A stretch of DNA of 64,000 nucleotides, taken from Rutidosis leptorrhynchoides. Taxonomy: Eukaryota; Streptophyta; Magnoliopsida; Asterales; Asteraceae. Within the stretch, counting starts at the first letter, position 1, and every line of letters begins with the position of its first letter. This document shows, one piece after another, positions 1-12,117 of the stretch. Made by a program: the position numbers and the translations under genes. Below the pieces are notes generated by a model, which was given only the letters and a program-made list of their open reading frames with translations, searched no databases and was not told where the DNA came from. The stretch spans positions 294,132,001 through 294,196,000 of the forward strand of contig NC_092341.1 of the NCBI RefSeq assembly GCF_046630445.1, given 5' to 3'.

Positions 1-1033
1 ATATAAATTGTTGCAACCCTTTAAACCGTAAAAATAATTTTTACAGAATGTAATTAACTTATAATAATTATTAGAAACAAAAATATAATTTATACATTAT
101 TTGGAATATTTATTTTTTATTTAGTTATATACCGAAATTGTTTAATTATTAGATAAATCGAATAAAAATAAAATTTACGGATAAACCACCTAGGAAAAAA
201 GTTAGAAGAAGAAGATGAGAGATGATGATGATAAAAAGTCGAATCAAAGATAAAAAGTATGAATTAAAGATAAAAAAAAGATAAAAATTCGAATTAAAAA
301 GTTGAGGGACTCGGATTGCAATTTTGTGTATAAACGAAGGACCAACGAAGCAAAAAAGTCAAAGAAAAGAGTAAAAAGACGATTTTACCCTCACATGCAT
401 GGCACATGTCAAAGGTTAACGACCAATTTAGACGGAAGTTAGACGGAGGGACTCGGATTGCAAAATTTTGCAATTTTAAGGACTCGAAAATTCAAAAAAA
501 AAAACTTGAGGGACTCGGATTGCAATTTCGTGTATAATTGAACGACTAACGGAGCAAAAAAGTCTTTAATTAAACATAAAAACTTTGCAAAAATCAAATA
601 CTTGCTCTACAAATTTAACTTGACCTCCATAACTAACTTAAATTTCGAGCAACTTGGTTTTCGTTTCCTTTTTGTTCCGGTGCTTCACCAATCCCAACAA
701 ATATATACAATCTAACACAATTAAAGCCCAAATAATTTACTCAAATAGTGTAATTAAAAAATAGTGTAATTAAAACATTTAAATAATTCATTTAAAAAAT
801 AATTTACTCAAAAAATAATTTATTTTAATTTATAATATTTATATTTTAACTACCGATACCTCCCCTTACTGAGTCAAATGCGCATATTATTAGACCGTTG
901 ACTGTGACTTTCGTCATAGGCTAGCCATAAGCCCTCTTACCATCGCCATGGTGATGATATCATTGGGGTTATCTAGTCATGGATTTACTATGGGACATTT
1001 CTACATGCACGAGTTTCGTCATAGACTACTGTT
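1..1033. other. AT-rich spacer, no gene seen
   Basis: AT-rich sequence with no convincing coding frame. It contains a short direct repeat listed separately. From about 840 to 1033 the composition becomes less AT-biased, and two similar short stretches (TTTCGTCATAG near 911 and 1014) are visible. This may be the remnant of an older element cut by the Tat insertion, but I could not assign it to a family. Confidence 0.5.
301..564 (+). repeat. Short direct repeats with GAGGGACTCGGATTGCA core
   Basis: A roughly 59-bp sequence occurs at 301-360 and again, with a few differences, at 506-564. Both copies start GAGGGACTCGGATTGCAATTT and end GCAAAAAAGTC. A third, partial copy of the core lies at 446-462. 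The spacing of about 205 bp suggests a partly decayed local duplication or pieces of one repeat family. No coding role is visible. Confidence 0.6.
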
Positions 1034-1779
1034 TGTACAATTCTTGGCAATACTTGTTGATGGAACAAGGATATTGAGATCTGATCACTGAACGGATGAT
1101 ATAGCAGGATATGATGATGAATGTATGCTAGTTGGCGATTCCCCGAAGGTAGTACGAAGGTATCGTACTTTACGCCACCAAGATACGAAGGTAACTCATT
1201 GAGAGTATTGTATGTGAGTAATTGCGACTTAGAGTGAATGCCAACTCCAGAGATCATGTTCTCTTTTTATAGGGTTAGGCAATAGCTCTATCACCAGCTT
1301 TCCAGGTGGGATCAGTCTTCAAGGCGATCTCTGATGAGACAAAGGGGACTTTCCCTTCGACCGAATGCAACTCCTGTTGGTTCAAGAAAGCTACCCTGCA
1401 ACATTCCTCTTTTGTCATTTAGATGTTAGTGGAAGCGAGTATGGTCAACCCGCTTACTTCTCTCCTTCAGTCTAGGTAATCTTGTGACTTTAGGAGAGGT
1501 CCTTGTCCATTGGTAACCGTGATCCCTTTGTCATCACGTTCCTTCGTTACTATTGCTGCGTATAATGGAAGTGGTTTCGTATCAACTCTGAATATTGAGA
1601 TTATATTTTGGTAGCATTCTTCTTTTATCATTTGGGCGCCATTATTTGAGTTTGAGGATATCCCGCTCTTGATTTGTATTTGACATATGTGTTCTTGTGA
1701 TCCAATCTTATGTCATCTATCCTCGTTAGGCGTGATATCTTCGTTAGCTTAGCTTCGTTTATCTTAACGGGGAGATACA
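1034..1779 (-). repeat. 3' LTR of the Tat element
   Basis: Read on the minus strand it starts TGTATCTCC and ends GAATTGTACA, the expected TG...CA ends. It matches 10825-11570 over its full 746 bp. The side next to pol abuts a purine-rich tract, marking this copy as the 3' LTR. Confidence 0.92.
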
Positions 1780-1798
1780 CTATCAAGCCCCCAGTTTA
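1780..1798 (-). other. Polypurine tract of the Tat element
   Basis: On the minus strand the bases directly before the 3' LTR read TAAACTGGGGGCTTGATAG, a G-rich purine run in the position where plus-strand DNA synthesis is primed. Assignment rests on position and composition. Confidence 0.7.
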
Positions 1799-2163
1799 AT
1801 TTTACGAAGCTTTCTGACCAAGCTATGTTGAATTAAACTCAAACTGCTACTTGATTACCTGATTTGACGTTTCTGATTTCAACAATTATTTACTCGGGTA
1901 CGATTACCTTTTTTCCCATGCTAAATCTTTTCTGTTTAAATAGGCTTGAAGGGTGAAACGGTAATTTACCGGTACGGTTACCAAGGTAACTCTGTAACTG
2001 ATGGGACTGTTTTCTGCTTAGGGGTAATAAAGAGTTAAATTTTGATTTTCTCTTTCATTTTTTCCTTTCCTTTTTCTTTTGCTTCTCTTCATCATCCGAT
2101 CATCTTCCTTAATTATAAAAAAGGTATTGCTCCCAACTTGCTATCTTTTTTTGTTTTTTTGTT

Positions 2164-4188
2164 ATGGCTAAAGTAGGGCTTCGATCTATTTCTAGTGTTG
2201 TGACCCCCGAGCGCTGTGAACACCTCCGTAAAACCCTAGGTCTTAAAGGAGATGACATAATTTTGCCGGAATTCGGTAAGTTCATGCTGGATTTTCTGGC
2301 AGATTACGTCAGAATGTACACGCAATCATTTACAGAGTGCAACCTTAGGATCCCCATTTCATCGTTTTTCCTTAGTGTTCATGATTACTTTAAAGTCCAT
2401 GTTTCGATTGTTCACCCTCTTGCCATCAAAAAGATCTTGGCTTTTGAATATATGTGCAAAAGCATATGGTGGCCAACCTTTTGTTGACTTATTTCGCTGC
2501 TTCTTTCAAACTGGTGATGCTGGGAATTGGGTTACAATTGTCAAGCGTTGTAAAAAGAGGGGTAGTGTGATCGCTACTCCCATGTGTTTTGCTTCTTCCA
2601 TTCCTGATGTAAGGACTTGGAAAAATTCCTTTGTCTATATCAAGAAATCTTTTTTCTTTCCGGACAAATTTCTCAATGCCGTTGATAGCAGGTGGGCCAC
2701 TGTTCCCAAGCAATATAGTAATCCTGTTCCTGAGGATGCTAAAAATGATCCTCTCTACGGTAGGATTTGCCGCCATCCTATAATACCCTCAACTCTTTCG
2801 AATTCCCTCCTTTTTAAGCTCGACATGGTACCTTCATGGGAAAGAGGCGAAGCTATTCATGTGTACTTTTGTGGGGAAAGGGGTAGGTTTTGCATGCCCT
2901 AGGCTTTATTTTTGTTTGACCTTTTTACTTTATTTCTCTGACCTTGCTTGCTTTTGCAGAGATGTCTTTGCAAAATGTTATCAAGTCCTTTGGGGTGAAA
3001 CAGATGACTGAAGCTGTCCGTGCTAGCACTGTGGTTAAGGAGCTTGGTTCTCCTTCTTGTTCTGGTTTTATGGAGGTAGACAGTAAACTGGAGAAAGTGG
3101 CTGAGTCTAGTGCCCCCAAGGTTCAACACAGTGCGAAGGTCGCTTCGGAGCACGAGCCTATTGATGTTGATGCGGAGCCTGACGTGTCCAAGAGCATCTC
3201 TGTTAGGGCATCTAGGCGTCAGAAGGCTGCCAGGAAAATGAAAGAGGTTGTTTCTGGTTCTCCCCTGAAGAAAGCTAAGTTCGCCCTTCGAGATGAAGAT
3301 ACTGATGACGAAGCTCCTGTTGAAGGTTCTGGCGACAATGTTCTCTTGGGTATGCTTTTTTATTAGTGTTTCCTATTTGAACTATGCTTTGTTCTCAAAT
3401 ATATCTTTGTGCCTCTGTAGGTGATATTCCTGATGTCCCTTCTTTAGAAGCTTGTTTCGATGTGTTTGATGAAATGATTACTTCTGAGTTCGAAGATGCC
3501 TTCGTGGATACCTCCAAGCTCATTGATGTTTATACCGCTCATTGCTATCGTTCTGCTATTTATAACCACCTCGTCCTGTCCCGTTTGAAGCAGAAATCTG
3601 GCGATGTTGTGTGCCTAGAGAAGGAGGTGGAAGAACTTAGGGATGTCAATGTATCCTCCAAAGAGTCTGTGAAGAAACTTCAAGAGCGATTGTTATTGAA
3701 CATGTCTTGGGAAGAGGAGGTGAAATCAGCTAAGAGTGATATTTTGAGCATGCAGGAGAAACAGAAGCTTGATGAAAATAGGATTGCTGACTTGGAAGAA
3801 GAGAATAAGGCTCTCCGTCAGGAAGCAAAAGAGTTATCAGATCAGAAGAAGAGGTTTGATGGTTTAAAAGCAGATTATGCTGATGTGATTACCCAGGTCA
3901 TTCCACATGTCTGCAGGCAGGTTATTCGTAGCAAAGAGTTGAGGACGTTTGTTGGTGATGTTGTTCTTGCTAGCAAACTGGAGGAGAGGTGTCTATTGTT
4001 GACCGAGCTATCTAAGCAGGGCAAGCTTGAGCTTTGCAGCTATCCGGAGTATACCGATCAGGCTTCAGCCCTTGTCGATGCTGCATGTGCTTGTTTTGCC
4101 GATGCTGAGCTCAACTATGTTCGATTCTGTTGCTGCTTACTCTGATGCTAATCGTGTGGAGCTCCTTGCCTTGGTTACGGAGCAATGA
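2164..4188 (+). pseudogene. Opposite-strand accessory ORF of the Tat element (gypsy-type 'putative transposase' domain plus coiled coil)
   Basis: Coding sequence on the plus strand, opposite to gag-pol, between pol and the 3' LTR. The first part (about 2164-2790) resembles the plant domain catalogued as 'transposase (putative) gypsy type': LPEFGKFMLDFLADYV, then NLRIPISSFFLSVHDYFKVH and a basic, aromatic-rich tract. The middle (about 2965-3350) is charged and low-complexity with a KK/RR-rich patch, perhaps nuclear targeting. The last part (about 3590-3900) is rich in heptad-like E/K/L and should form a coiled coil. Short GT...AG-bounded gaps suggest the transcript was spliced. Such antisense ORFs are known in Tat-type elements; their role is unknown. 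The copy is broken. Confidence 0.7.
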
Positions 4189-4470
4189 TCTTTGTGGTTG
4201 GTTTGTTTTGTGATCCTCTTTTACTGTGGTGACCTGTATGCTAGTTATCTTATGTTTAATGTATTTTTATCAGGCCTGCGTGCCTGCTGATTTGGGGCTT
4301 TGTTGCCTATAAACAATTTGTATTCTGTATTTTGTGGGTTGCTATGCTCATCTATGTGTTATTACTCTATTTAACTTTTAAACAGGTCATGTCTTCGGGT
4401 TTTTTGGTTGCCTTTTGGTTATCTAGGTGTGACCCTTTAGTGTCGAAATATGTGCACTATTTCCTTGAAG

Positions 4471-5109
4471 GTATTCCTCTTGGGAATATTCTGCAATAGC
4501 TTTTGCATACCTATGGGGTTTCCTTTTTGTGTATTGCTTAAGTGTAGGAAGTAATCCTCTTGGGAATACTCTGCAATAGCTTCGGTATACCTCTTGGGTT
4601 ACCTCTTGCATATTACGTAAGTATGACAAGTATTCCTCTTGGGAATACTCTGCAATAGCTTCGGTATATCTCTTGGGTTACCTCTTGCATATTGCTTAAG
4701 TATGGGAAGTATTCCTCTTGGGAATACTCTGCAATAGCTTCGGTATACCTCTTGGGTTACCTCTTGCATATTGCTTAAGTATGAGAGGTATTCCTCTTGG
4801 GAATACTATGCAATAGCTTCGGTATACCTCTTGGGTTACCTCCTGCATATTGCTTAAGTATGAGAAGTATTCCTCTTGGGAATACTCTGCAATAGCTTTG
4901 GTATACCTCTTGGGTTACTGCTTGCATATTGCTTAAGTATGGGAAGTATTCCTCTCGGGAATACTCTGCAATAGCTTCGGTATACCTCTTAGGTTACCTC
5001 TTGCATATTGCTTAAGTATGAGAAGTATTCCTCTTGGGAATACTCTGCAATAGCTTCGGTATACCTCTTGGGTTACCTCTTGCATATTGCTTAAGTATGG
5101 CAAGTATTA
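4471..5109. repeat. 79-bp tandem array (8 units) in the Tat 3' untranslated region
   Basis: Eight units begin at 4471, 4551, 4630, 4709, 4788, 4867, 4946 and 5025, a period of 79-80 bp, with a partial ninth at 5104. Each unit carries TATTCCTCTTGGGAATA, an inverted repeat with 6-base arms, followed by CTGCAATAGCTTCGGTATACC. The first two units are the most divergent and the inner ones nearly identical, as expected from expansion by unequal exchange. Tat-lineage 3' untranslated regions are known to hold tandem repeats that can seed satellites. Confidence 0.92.
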
Positions 5110-5244
5110 CAACATTAAGCTTGGTGTTTCCAAAAGATAGTAGGATTGCATTCAAATTTCTTGTGGTAGGAAGCGTATAAGTTTCAACTACCCATTACAA
5201 AATTTTCCTACTTACATACAACTAAAACTCTAGAAGTAAAACTT

Positions 5245-8200
5245 TCAAAGGTTTACCCCGTTCCAGGTTCCGGGGACATGTTTTCCTTCCGTAGTTTCAA
5301 GTTTGTATGAACCATTCCCAAAAGCTTCAGAGATTATGTATGGGCCTTCCCAAGTTGGACCCATCTTCCCTTCGTATTCCACTTTGCTAGTGCTGTTGAG
5401 CCTTAGGACATAGTCCCGGACCTTGTATACCGATGGTTTGACTCGCTTGTTGTAAAACTTCTCAATCGTTTTCTTGTAGGCTACTTCCCGAATCAGCACA
5501 GCTTCCCTTCTTTCCTCTATGAGGTCAAGGTTAAGACGGAGGTTCTCCTCGTTCTCTTCAAGGTTCGCGGTTCTGTTGATTAATACCTGTATCTCCGCGG
5601 GCACTACCGCCTCAGTGCCGTAAACCAAACTGTAGGGGTTTCTCCGTTACTCCTTTTGGGTGTGGTTCGGTGAGCCCATAGAACTAGGGGGAGTTCTTTC
5701 ATCCATCCTTGGTGGCATTTACCCAATCGCTTCTCGAGGCCTTTTAAGATATCCCTGTTGGTTACTTCAACCTGTCCGTTCCATTGTGGGTGGTAAACGG
5801 AAGTGAAGGTTTGCTTTATCTGTAATTTCTCACAGAACCCCGGGAAGATATCTTCGGTGAATTGTTTCCCATTATCCGAAAACGATTTCTTGGGGTATCC
5901 CAAACCGGCACACGATATGCTCCCAGATGAATTTTTCTATATGTTTCCCCGTCGTGGTGCTTAGTGGTTTTGCTTCCGTCCACTTTGTGAAGTAGTCTAT
6001 CGCAACTACCAACCATTTGTAGCCTCCTGGTGCCTCGATGAGTGGACCTACTAGATCTATGCCCCACTTTGAGAAAGGCCATGCTGATAGCACCGATATC
6101 ATCTCTTGCTTTGGCTGTTTTTAATTTTGGCGTGGATCTGACATGGCTAACAGGTTCGTAAAAGTGTGACTGTATCTTCGTGCATGGTTGGCCAATAGTA
6201 CCCCATCCTTAGTATCTTCTCCACGATTGACCTTGGTCCGGAATGAAGCCTACATATACCTTCATGCATTTCTCTGATGATCATCGAAGCTTGGTTTGGT
6301 CCGACACATCGAAGCCAAGGGGTAAGGAAAGATTTTCTATACAGGGCTCCGTTCATCATTTTGTATGACAGTGCATTGATCTCGATCTTTCGTGCTTCCT
6401 TTTTATCTTCGGGTAAAATTTTGAGTTCCAAGTATTCCCTTAGTGGCTTCATCCATGTGTTTTCTTCTTCGGTGATTAAGTCATGGACTTCCTGAGCTTC
6501 GATAGACCTTTTTTCTAACACTTCGACCAATACTTCTTTCGCCAAGTGTGCGAAGGTGATAGAAGCTAGCTTGCTCAGAGCATCTGCTTTCTTGTTTTGA
6601 CTTCTTCTCACATGTTCGATGGTGAAGCTTCTGAAGCTTTCTACTAGTTCCCTGACCTTTGACAAATAGAGCTGCATGGTAGGTTGTCTTGCTTCGAAGA
6701 TACCTAGAACCTGGTTGGCAACGAGTTGAGAATCTACAAAGGCTTGCAAATGCTCAATTTTCATCTCTTTCGTTATTCTGAGCTCGACGAGCAGAGCTTC
6801 ATATTCTGCTTCATTGTTGGTCGTGTTGAATTCGAAACGTAGTGCATATGTAAACTCTTGTCCCTCTGGGTTAATTAACATAAGCCCTACCCATGAGCCA
6901 TTAGAGCTAGAAGCTCCATCGGTGAACAATTTCCATTCCTTCATTTTAACAGACGGAGTGATGATTTGTGCGAAGGTAGAGTCACTCTCTTCGTCTGTCT
7001 CCGTTTTTTCTGCCATGAAGTATGCTAGCACTTGGGCCTTAATTGAATGACAAGATTGGAAGTCGATGTCATGTTCCCCGAGATCTATGGCCCATTTGGC
7101 CATTCTACCCGACTTTTCTGGCTTCATAAGTACCTGCCTAATTTGCTTGTTAGTTAACACAATGATAGGATGAGCTTGGAAGTACCTTCGGAGCTTCCTG
7201 GCGGTATGAACTAGGGCGAGCATGAGCTTTTCGAGTTCTGGATAGTAGACTTCCGCACCTTGTAGAACCCGGCTTACGAAGTATATTGGGACCTGTACCC
7301 TTTCTCGTTCTGCTACTAGCACTGCACTGATGCATTCCTTGGACGTTGCTAGGTAGAGATATAGTGTTTCCCCTAGCTTTGGAGACGTGAGGGTTGGCAG
7401 ATTAGCTATGTGTGCCTTCATATCAACGAAGGCTTGTTCTGCTTCTTTGGTCCACGATATCTTTTTTGCTCCCAAACATTCTTTTAAAACTTTGAGGAAA
7501 GGTAACTGCTTTTCAACCCCGTTGGACAGAAAACGACTTAATGACGCTAGCTTTCCGTTTAAGCTCTGCATTTCTTTGACCGTGTTTGGAGTTTTGAGTT
7601 TCTATAGCTTGTCTGCTTTCTCTGGGTTTGCTAAGATTCCTTTCTTAGTGATGTAGTATCCTAGGAATCTTCCTTCTTCTACCCCGAACGAGCACTTCTT
7701 GGGGTTTAGCTTCATGTTGACTGTCCTTAAGGTGTCGAAGGTTTCTTGAATATCTTTCAATAAAGTGCTTTCTTCGAAGCTCTTGATCACCATATCGTCA
7801 ACATTGGCCTCCAGGTTTCTTCCCAGTTGCTTACGAAAAACTTTGTCTACCAGCCTTTGGTATGTAGCTTCGACATTCTTTAGTCAGAAGGGCATCTTCT
7901 TATAGCAATAGATCCCATTTCTTGTGATGAATGATGTCTTTTCTTCGTCTTCTTCGACCATTTGAATCTGATGGTAACCTTTGTAGGCATCAAGAAAACA
8001 CTTATATTTGTACCCGGTTAGGGATTCCACCTTCCAATCAATCTCTGGCAGAGGATAGCAATCCTTAGGGCAGGCTTTGTTGATATTCGTGAAATCGACA
8101 CACATCCTCTATCCTTCGTCTGATTTATTCACCATGACGGGGTCCGCAGCCCAAGTGGGGTATTTTGCTTCTCAGATTATGCCAGCTTGGAGTAGTTCCT

Positions 8201-8853
8201 CTACCTCTTTACAAGCAGCCTCATCTCTCTCGTTCGCTAGTTTTCTTTTCTTCTGATGTATCGGCTCTAGGTGCTTGTATTCGTTGAGCTTATGCTCTGT
8301 GGAGAATATTGTTCCATCGATACTGAGCGTTAAAGGGATGCCGATCATATCTCCGTATTCCCAAGCGAAGCTTTCTCTTCATTTCTGCAGGTAGTGCACC
8401 TCCGATAGTTACTTGTTGCTCAGGGAACAAAGGGTTGATGGAGATTTTTTCTTCACTCGAATCTTCCTCTATAGTCTCAAGGATACATTCCCCTGGCCTT
8501 TCTTCCATTTCCCTGATAGCCATGATTACTTTCTCCCGATCATAGGTTGAAGCTAGGGTGCCAATCCCTTCGGGTGTATAGAACTTCACCAATTGGTGAA
8601 CAGTGGATACAATTATTCCAATTTTCATCATGGCTATTCTTCCTAGCAGAATGTTATGTTGTGAGGTTGACCGGACTACTACGAAGTCAAGTGTTTCGGT
8701 CCTGGACAACGGTGGTTCTCCGATGGTGAAATCGAGGTCCACCTCTCCGATAGGCCAGCATCTTTCTCCGGAGAATCCGATTAGAGGTACCCGTGGTGGG
8801 CTTAGGCGAGCTTTGATGGCAGGGCTAAGTTGATCGAAGCAATGCTCGTACAT
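5245..8853 (-). pseudogene. pol: Fossil pol of the Tat element (PR, RT, RNase H, second RNase H, INT)
   Basis: Domains in order on the minus strand. Protease-like region about 8853-8300. Reverse transcriptase about 8150-7600, with CVDFTNINKACPKDCYPLPE, KGYHQI and VDDMVIKS, the catalytic DD pair. Connection and normal RNase H about 7570-7030. A second RNase H about 6945-6550, starting WKLFTDGASS and ending KADALSKLAS. Integrase about 6400-5245, with a zinc-finger stretch, core segments DLVGP and SDNGKQFTE, HPQWNGQVE, and a C-terminal GPYII segment. The doubled RNase H is the diagnostic feature. The frame is broken in several places. Confidence 0.9.
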
Positions 8854-8886
8854 GATGTCGCATGCACTGCCGCCATCTAAGTAAAC

Positions 8887-10759
8887 TCAATGCACTTCTC
8901 TCTCGAAGATTCGTCCATTGATTGTAACAGGTTTGTCTGAGGGGGTGATGGTATCGAGAGCTGGGAAGGAGATCTCTTTCCAATCTATCACCTCACTCTT
9001 TCTTTCCCTTTTGTAGGTCCTTAGCTTCTCAACGGCGAAGCATTCTGTGACCGTCAATATGGCGTTGTCTGCGTTTTGCTTTTTTTCTTTGGCCTTAACC
9101 TCTTGCTTCGGCACCTTCGGGTTGCGTATGCCTTTTACTAGATGTGAAAATTTTCCAGATCTGACAACCTCTTCTATGGCCTGACTCAACTGTATGCAGT
9201 CGTCTGTTTCGTGCCCGAAGTCATTATGAAAATCACAAAATTTGCTTGTATCCCTCATCTTTCCTTTGCTATTCAGCTTTGCCGGAGCTTTAAAGGCTTG
9301 GGCAGCCCTTTCGGTAGCTAGGATTTCTTTAGGTGACTTTATCAACGTCCCGAGGATTCCGGGGGTGTTTTCCCTTCTATAATGGGAGAACCTGTTCCGC
9401 TCGTTCCTTCTTCCAGACTTATCTACAAGGTGACTTACCTTTTCTTTTCGCTTAAAGCCCTGAGATTCTTCGTACATGAAGCTATTGGCGGTGTCTTTCG
9501 CGTCTAACCAAACGTACTCTTTGTCTAGCAAAGCTTCGTAAGTGTCGGGGAGATCTCGGCTAAGATGCTTCACCAATGCTTGGGTCCTACAGCCATATAG
9601 GAGTCCCGAGATTCTTTGTAACTCTGGGAGTCCTGGGATCTGTTGGGTTTCATTCGTATACCGGACGAGAAAAGCTCTCAAGGCTTCATTATCCTTTTGC
9701 TTGATACTGTGGGCAGCAACATAATTCTTCTTGTGTTTCTTTTGATGGCTGAATTTCGACCTGAAAAGTCGTTTAAGGTCCTCGAAGCTTGAGATGGATT
9801 CTTTTGCTAAAGATTCGAACCAGATCCTTACATCACTTTTGAGCACGTATGAAAATGCATGGCAAGCTACGGCTGTGTCCCACCTTGACATTCGAGCCGC
9901 ACCTTCGAAGATATTTATAAAATAATCAGGGTCATCTTTTCCCTCGTAATATCCCAGATGGGAAGGTATCTTCATCCCGATAGGTAGCGGGTGGTTTTGT
10001 ATCGAAGATACAAAAGGAGTTTTTTGGCTCTTCCAGGACTGGTCTAAGCATCCGCCAGTGTTTCCATTAGCCTCGTGGTGAAAGTTTTTCACTGCGGAGG
10101 TACCTCCGGCATACATATTTTGATAGGGTAAACTAACCTCCGGCATACATATTTTGATAGGGTAAACTAACCCACGGATTACCTCCGTTCCGTATTTGCG
10201 GCCCCATAGGTAACGAAGCGTTTTGATGAGTTACCACGGGAATTATTCCTGTAGCTGGTAAGACAGTGCTGGTATTGGGCATGTTCTGTGGAACAATGGG
10301 AAACGGACTCCTGAAGGTATACTGCTGTGTAACTGGCCCTCCTGAGTTGCTCAACGGGACGCTGGTGGTGATCATTGAGTGAGTCGGTTGCGAAGGCACC
10401 GGTTGAAGAGTGACATTCGAAGGGATTGCCAGTTGTAAGATTGGGGGCTGGTTGGTAAGAGGGAGACTTCTTGCTGGCCTCGTCTCCATTTCTATTTCTT
10501 CGTCAACGTCCTCGCTATCGTACATGAGGGTTCGCCGACTGTGTAAATTCCCCTCTTCTCGTAACTTTTTGATAACAGCGCGTATGTTATCATAGTTATT
10601 GAGTATGAAAGTTTTTTCGATTAACGGCGGTGATTCTGAATCCCTTCGATCTGTGGTTATTGGCATAGCTGGAGTGATTGGCGTTCGTGTCCCAGTTTCA
10701 TGCTGGTCTACCCCAGATGGTAAAGAGAAACCCGGTGGTGGGTGATCAGAATCTGCCAT
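8887..10759 (-). pseudogene. gag: Fossil gag of the Tat element
   Basis: Read on the minus strand, the start ATG lies at 10759, close inside the primer site and 5' LTR. The N-terminal third is proline/serine/threonine-rich. The central part, starting about 9990, carries the capsid-type segment IPSHLGYYEGKDDPDYFINI and W/F residues typical of plant Gypsy gag (retrotrans_gag-like). A CHH-type zinc-finger-like segment, CDFHNDFGHETDDCIQL, lies about 9240-9190. The C-terminal part is lysine-rich. The gene encodes the particle protein; this copy is a fossil. Confidence 0.85.
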
Positions 10760-10800
10760 GGTCTTGTGTTTTTCTTAAACAAAGTGAATATTGAAGTGGT

Positions 10801-10818
10801 GTCCCACGGATGGCGCCA
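10801..10818 (-). other. Primer binding site of the Tat element
   Basis: The minus strand just inside the 5' LTR reads TGGCGCCATCCGTGGGAC. TGGCGCC begins six bases from the LTR edge, the usual place for the tRNA primer site. This type is typical of Tat/Athila-related elements, unlike the TGGTATCAGAGC sites elsewhere in the window. Confidence 0.8.
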
Positions 10819-10824
10819 ATTTTT

Positions 10825-11570
10825 TGTACAATTCTTGGCAATCCTTGTCGATGGAACAAGGATATTCAGATCTGATAACTGAATGGATGATATAGCCAGA
10901 TATGATGATGAATGTATGCTTGTTGGCGATTCCCCGAAGGTAGTACGAAGGTATCGTACTTTACTCCACCAAGATACGAAGGTAACTCATTGAGGGTATT
11001 GTATGTGAGTAATTGCGACTTAGAGTGAATGCCAACTCCAGAGATCATGTTCTCCTTTTATAGGGTTATGCAATAGCTCTATCACCAGCTTTCTAGGTGG
11101 GATCAGTCTTCAAGGCGATCTCTGATGAGACAAAGGGGACTTTCCCTTCGGCCGACTGCAACTCCTTCTGGTTCAAGAAAGCTACCCTACAACATTCCTC
11201 TTTTGTCATTTGGATGTTAGTGGAAGCGAGTTTGGTCAACCCGCTTACTTCTCTCCTTCAGTCTAGGTAATCTTGTGACTTTAGGAGACGTCCTTGTCCA
11301 TTGGTAACCACGATCCCTTCGTCATCACGTTCCTTCGTTACTATTGCTTCGTATAACGGTAGTGGTTTCGTACCAACTCTGAATATTGGGATTATATTTT
11401 GGTAGCATTCTTCTTTTATCATTTGGGCGCCGTTATTTGAGTTTGAGGATATCCTGCTCTTGATTTGTATTTGACATATGTGTTCTTGTGATCCAATCTT
11501 AAGTCATCTATCCTCGTTAGGCGTGATATCTTCGTTAGCTTAGCTTCGTTTATCTTAACGGGGAGATAGA
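10825..11570 (-). repeat. 5' LTR of the Tat element
   Basis: Partner of 1034-1779: same 746-bp length, same orientation, about 4.4% different by eye. It adjoins the primer site. The outer (right) end passes directly into fossil Copia gag. Confidence 0.92.
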
Positions 11571-11793
11571 TCCACGAGTTTACCATAGAATCTGCTTTAA
11601 TCCAATCGGAATTCGTACTTTCTTCGGGAGTTGGTTCTCGGCTGATTAAATCCAAAACATCAAACTCGGCATAGTGAGTGGTGAATAGCTTTTTCCAATG
11701 GGTGTAATTGAGTTTGTTGAGATCGAGTTTGATCGGGATGAGATGATGAACCGAAGTTACGGTATAAATCTTTTCATAACGATTTGGTGCCAT
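11571..11793 (-). pseudogene. gag: Fossil Ty1/Copia gag N-terminus
   Basis: Minus-strand reading starts ATGGCACCAAATCG at 11793. It gives a Copia-like gag N-terminal segment, HLIPIKLDLNKLNYTHWKKL, then DSMVNSWIYL, before the Tat LTR intervenes. The pattern 'IPIKLD..NY..W' is characteristic of plant Copia gag N-termini. The rest of this gene is not found on the far side of the Tat element. Fossil. Confidence 0.75.
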
Positions 11794-12117
11794 CAGAATG
11801 AGAGATAGAAGAGGGAAAGCATAAAGCAGAAGTAAAGGATGAAGATTAGAGGTAGAAGATGAAATAAGGATTGATTTTTATTTATTTATTATATGTTTTT
11901 TTTGACAGGAAGCGAGAAAGCAGAAGTATGGATTGATAGTTTTAGTTTCGGGTTGAAGGTAGCGTAGGGTTACAGCCATGGATAGCTGCTGATTCCATGT
12001 TAGAGTGAATATGCAGTTGTATTTTATTGCCTCATACGTACATAATACATCAACATATATTGTAATAAACACTAACACTATTAAGTGGGCTAAGCCCAAC
12101 TACAAAACATACGGGCA
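11794..12117 (-). other. Probable leader or LTR end of the Copia fossil
   Basis: Upstream (to the right) of the Copia gag start on the minus strand. The stretch is AG-rich, then passes into a sequence with CATACGTACATAATACATC and GTGGGCTAAGCCCAACTAC, which look LTR-like. I do not see a clear primer site or TG...CA boundary, so the limits are a guess. Confidence 0.35.

Larger units (their letters stand above)
1034..11570 (-). mobile_element. Ty3/Gypsy LTR retrotransposon, Tat lineage, fossil
   Basis: Two 746-bp LTRs (1034-1779 and 10825-11570) in direct orientation flank gag and pol, which read on the minus strand. Lineage evidence: a TGGCGCC-type primer site, and a second RNase H domain after the normal one, typical of Tat elements. 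There is also an opposite-strand accessory ORF and a tandem array between pol and the 3' LTR. By eye the LTRs differ at about 33 of 746 sites (4.4%), about 1.7 million years at 1.3e-8 per site per year. The element is broken, with several (roughly six to eight) breaks across gag-pol. No matching target-site duplication was found; right of the element is fossil Copia gag, left is unrelated spacer. Confidence 0.93.

Noticed and set aside
988-1257. Minus-strand 89-residue frame repeated at 10866-11048
   Set aside because: Lies across the Tat LTR and its outer edge; repetition follows from the paired LTRs.
4471-5109. CRISPR-like regular repeats
   Set aside because: Units are continuous 79-bp tandem repeats without unique spacers, in a plant retroelement 3' untranslated region.
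1029-11575. Target-site duplication of the Tat element
   Set aside because: The five bases outside the LTRs (CTGTT and TCCAC) do not match, and the Copia gag on the right does not continue on the left.
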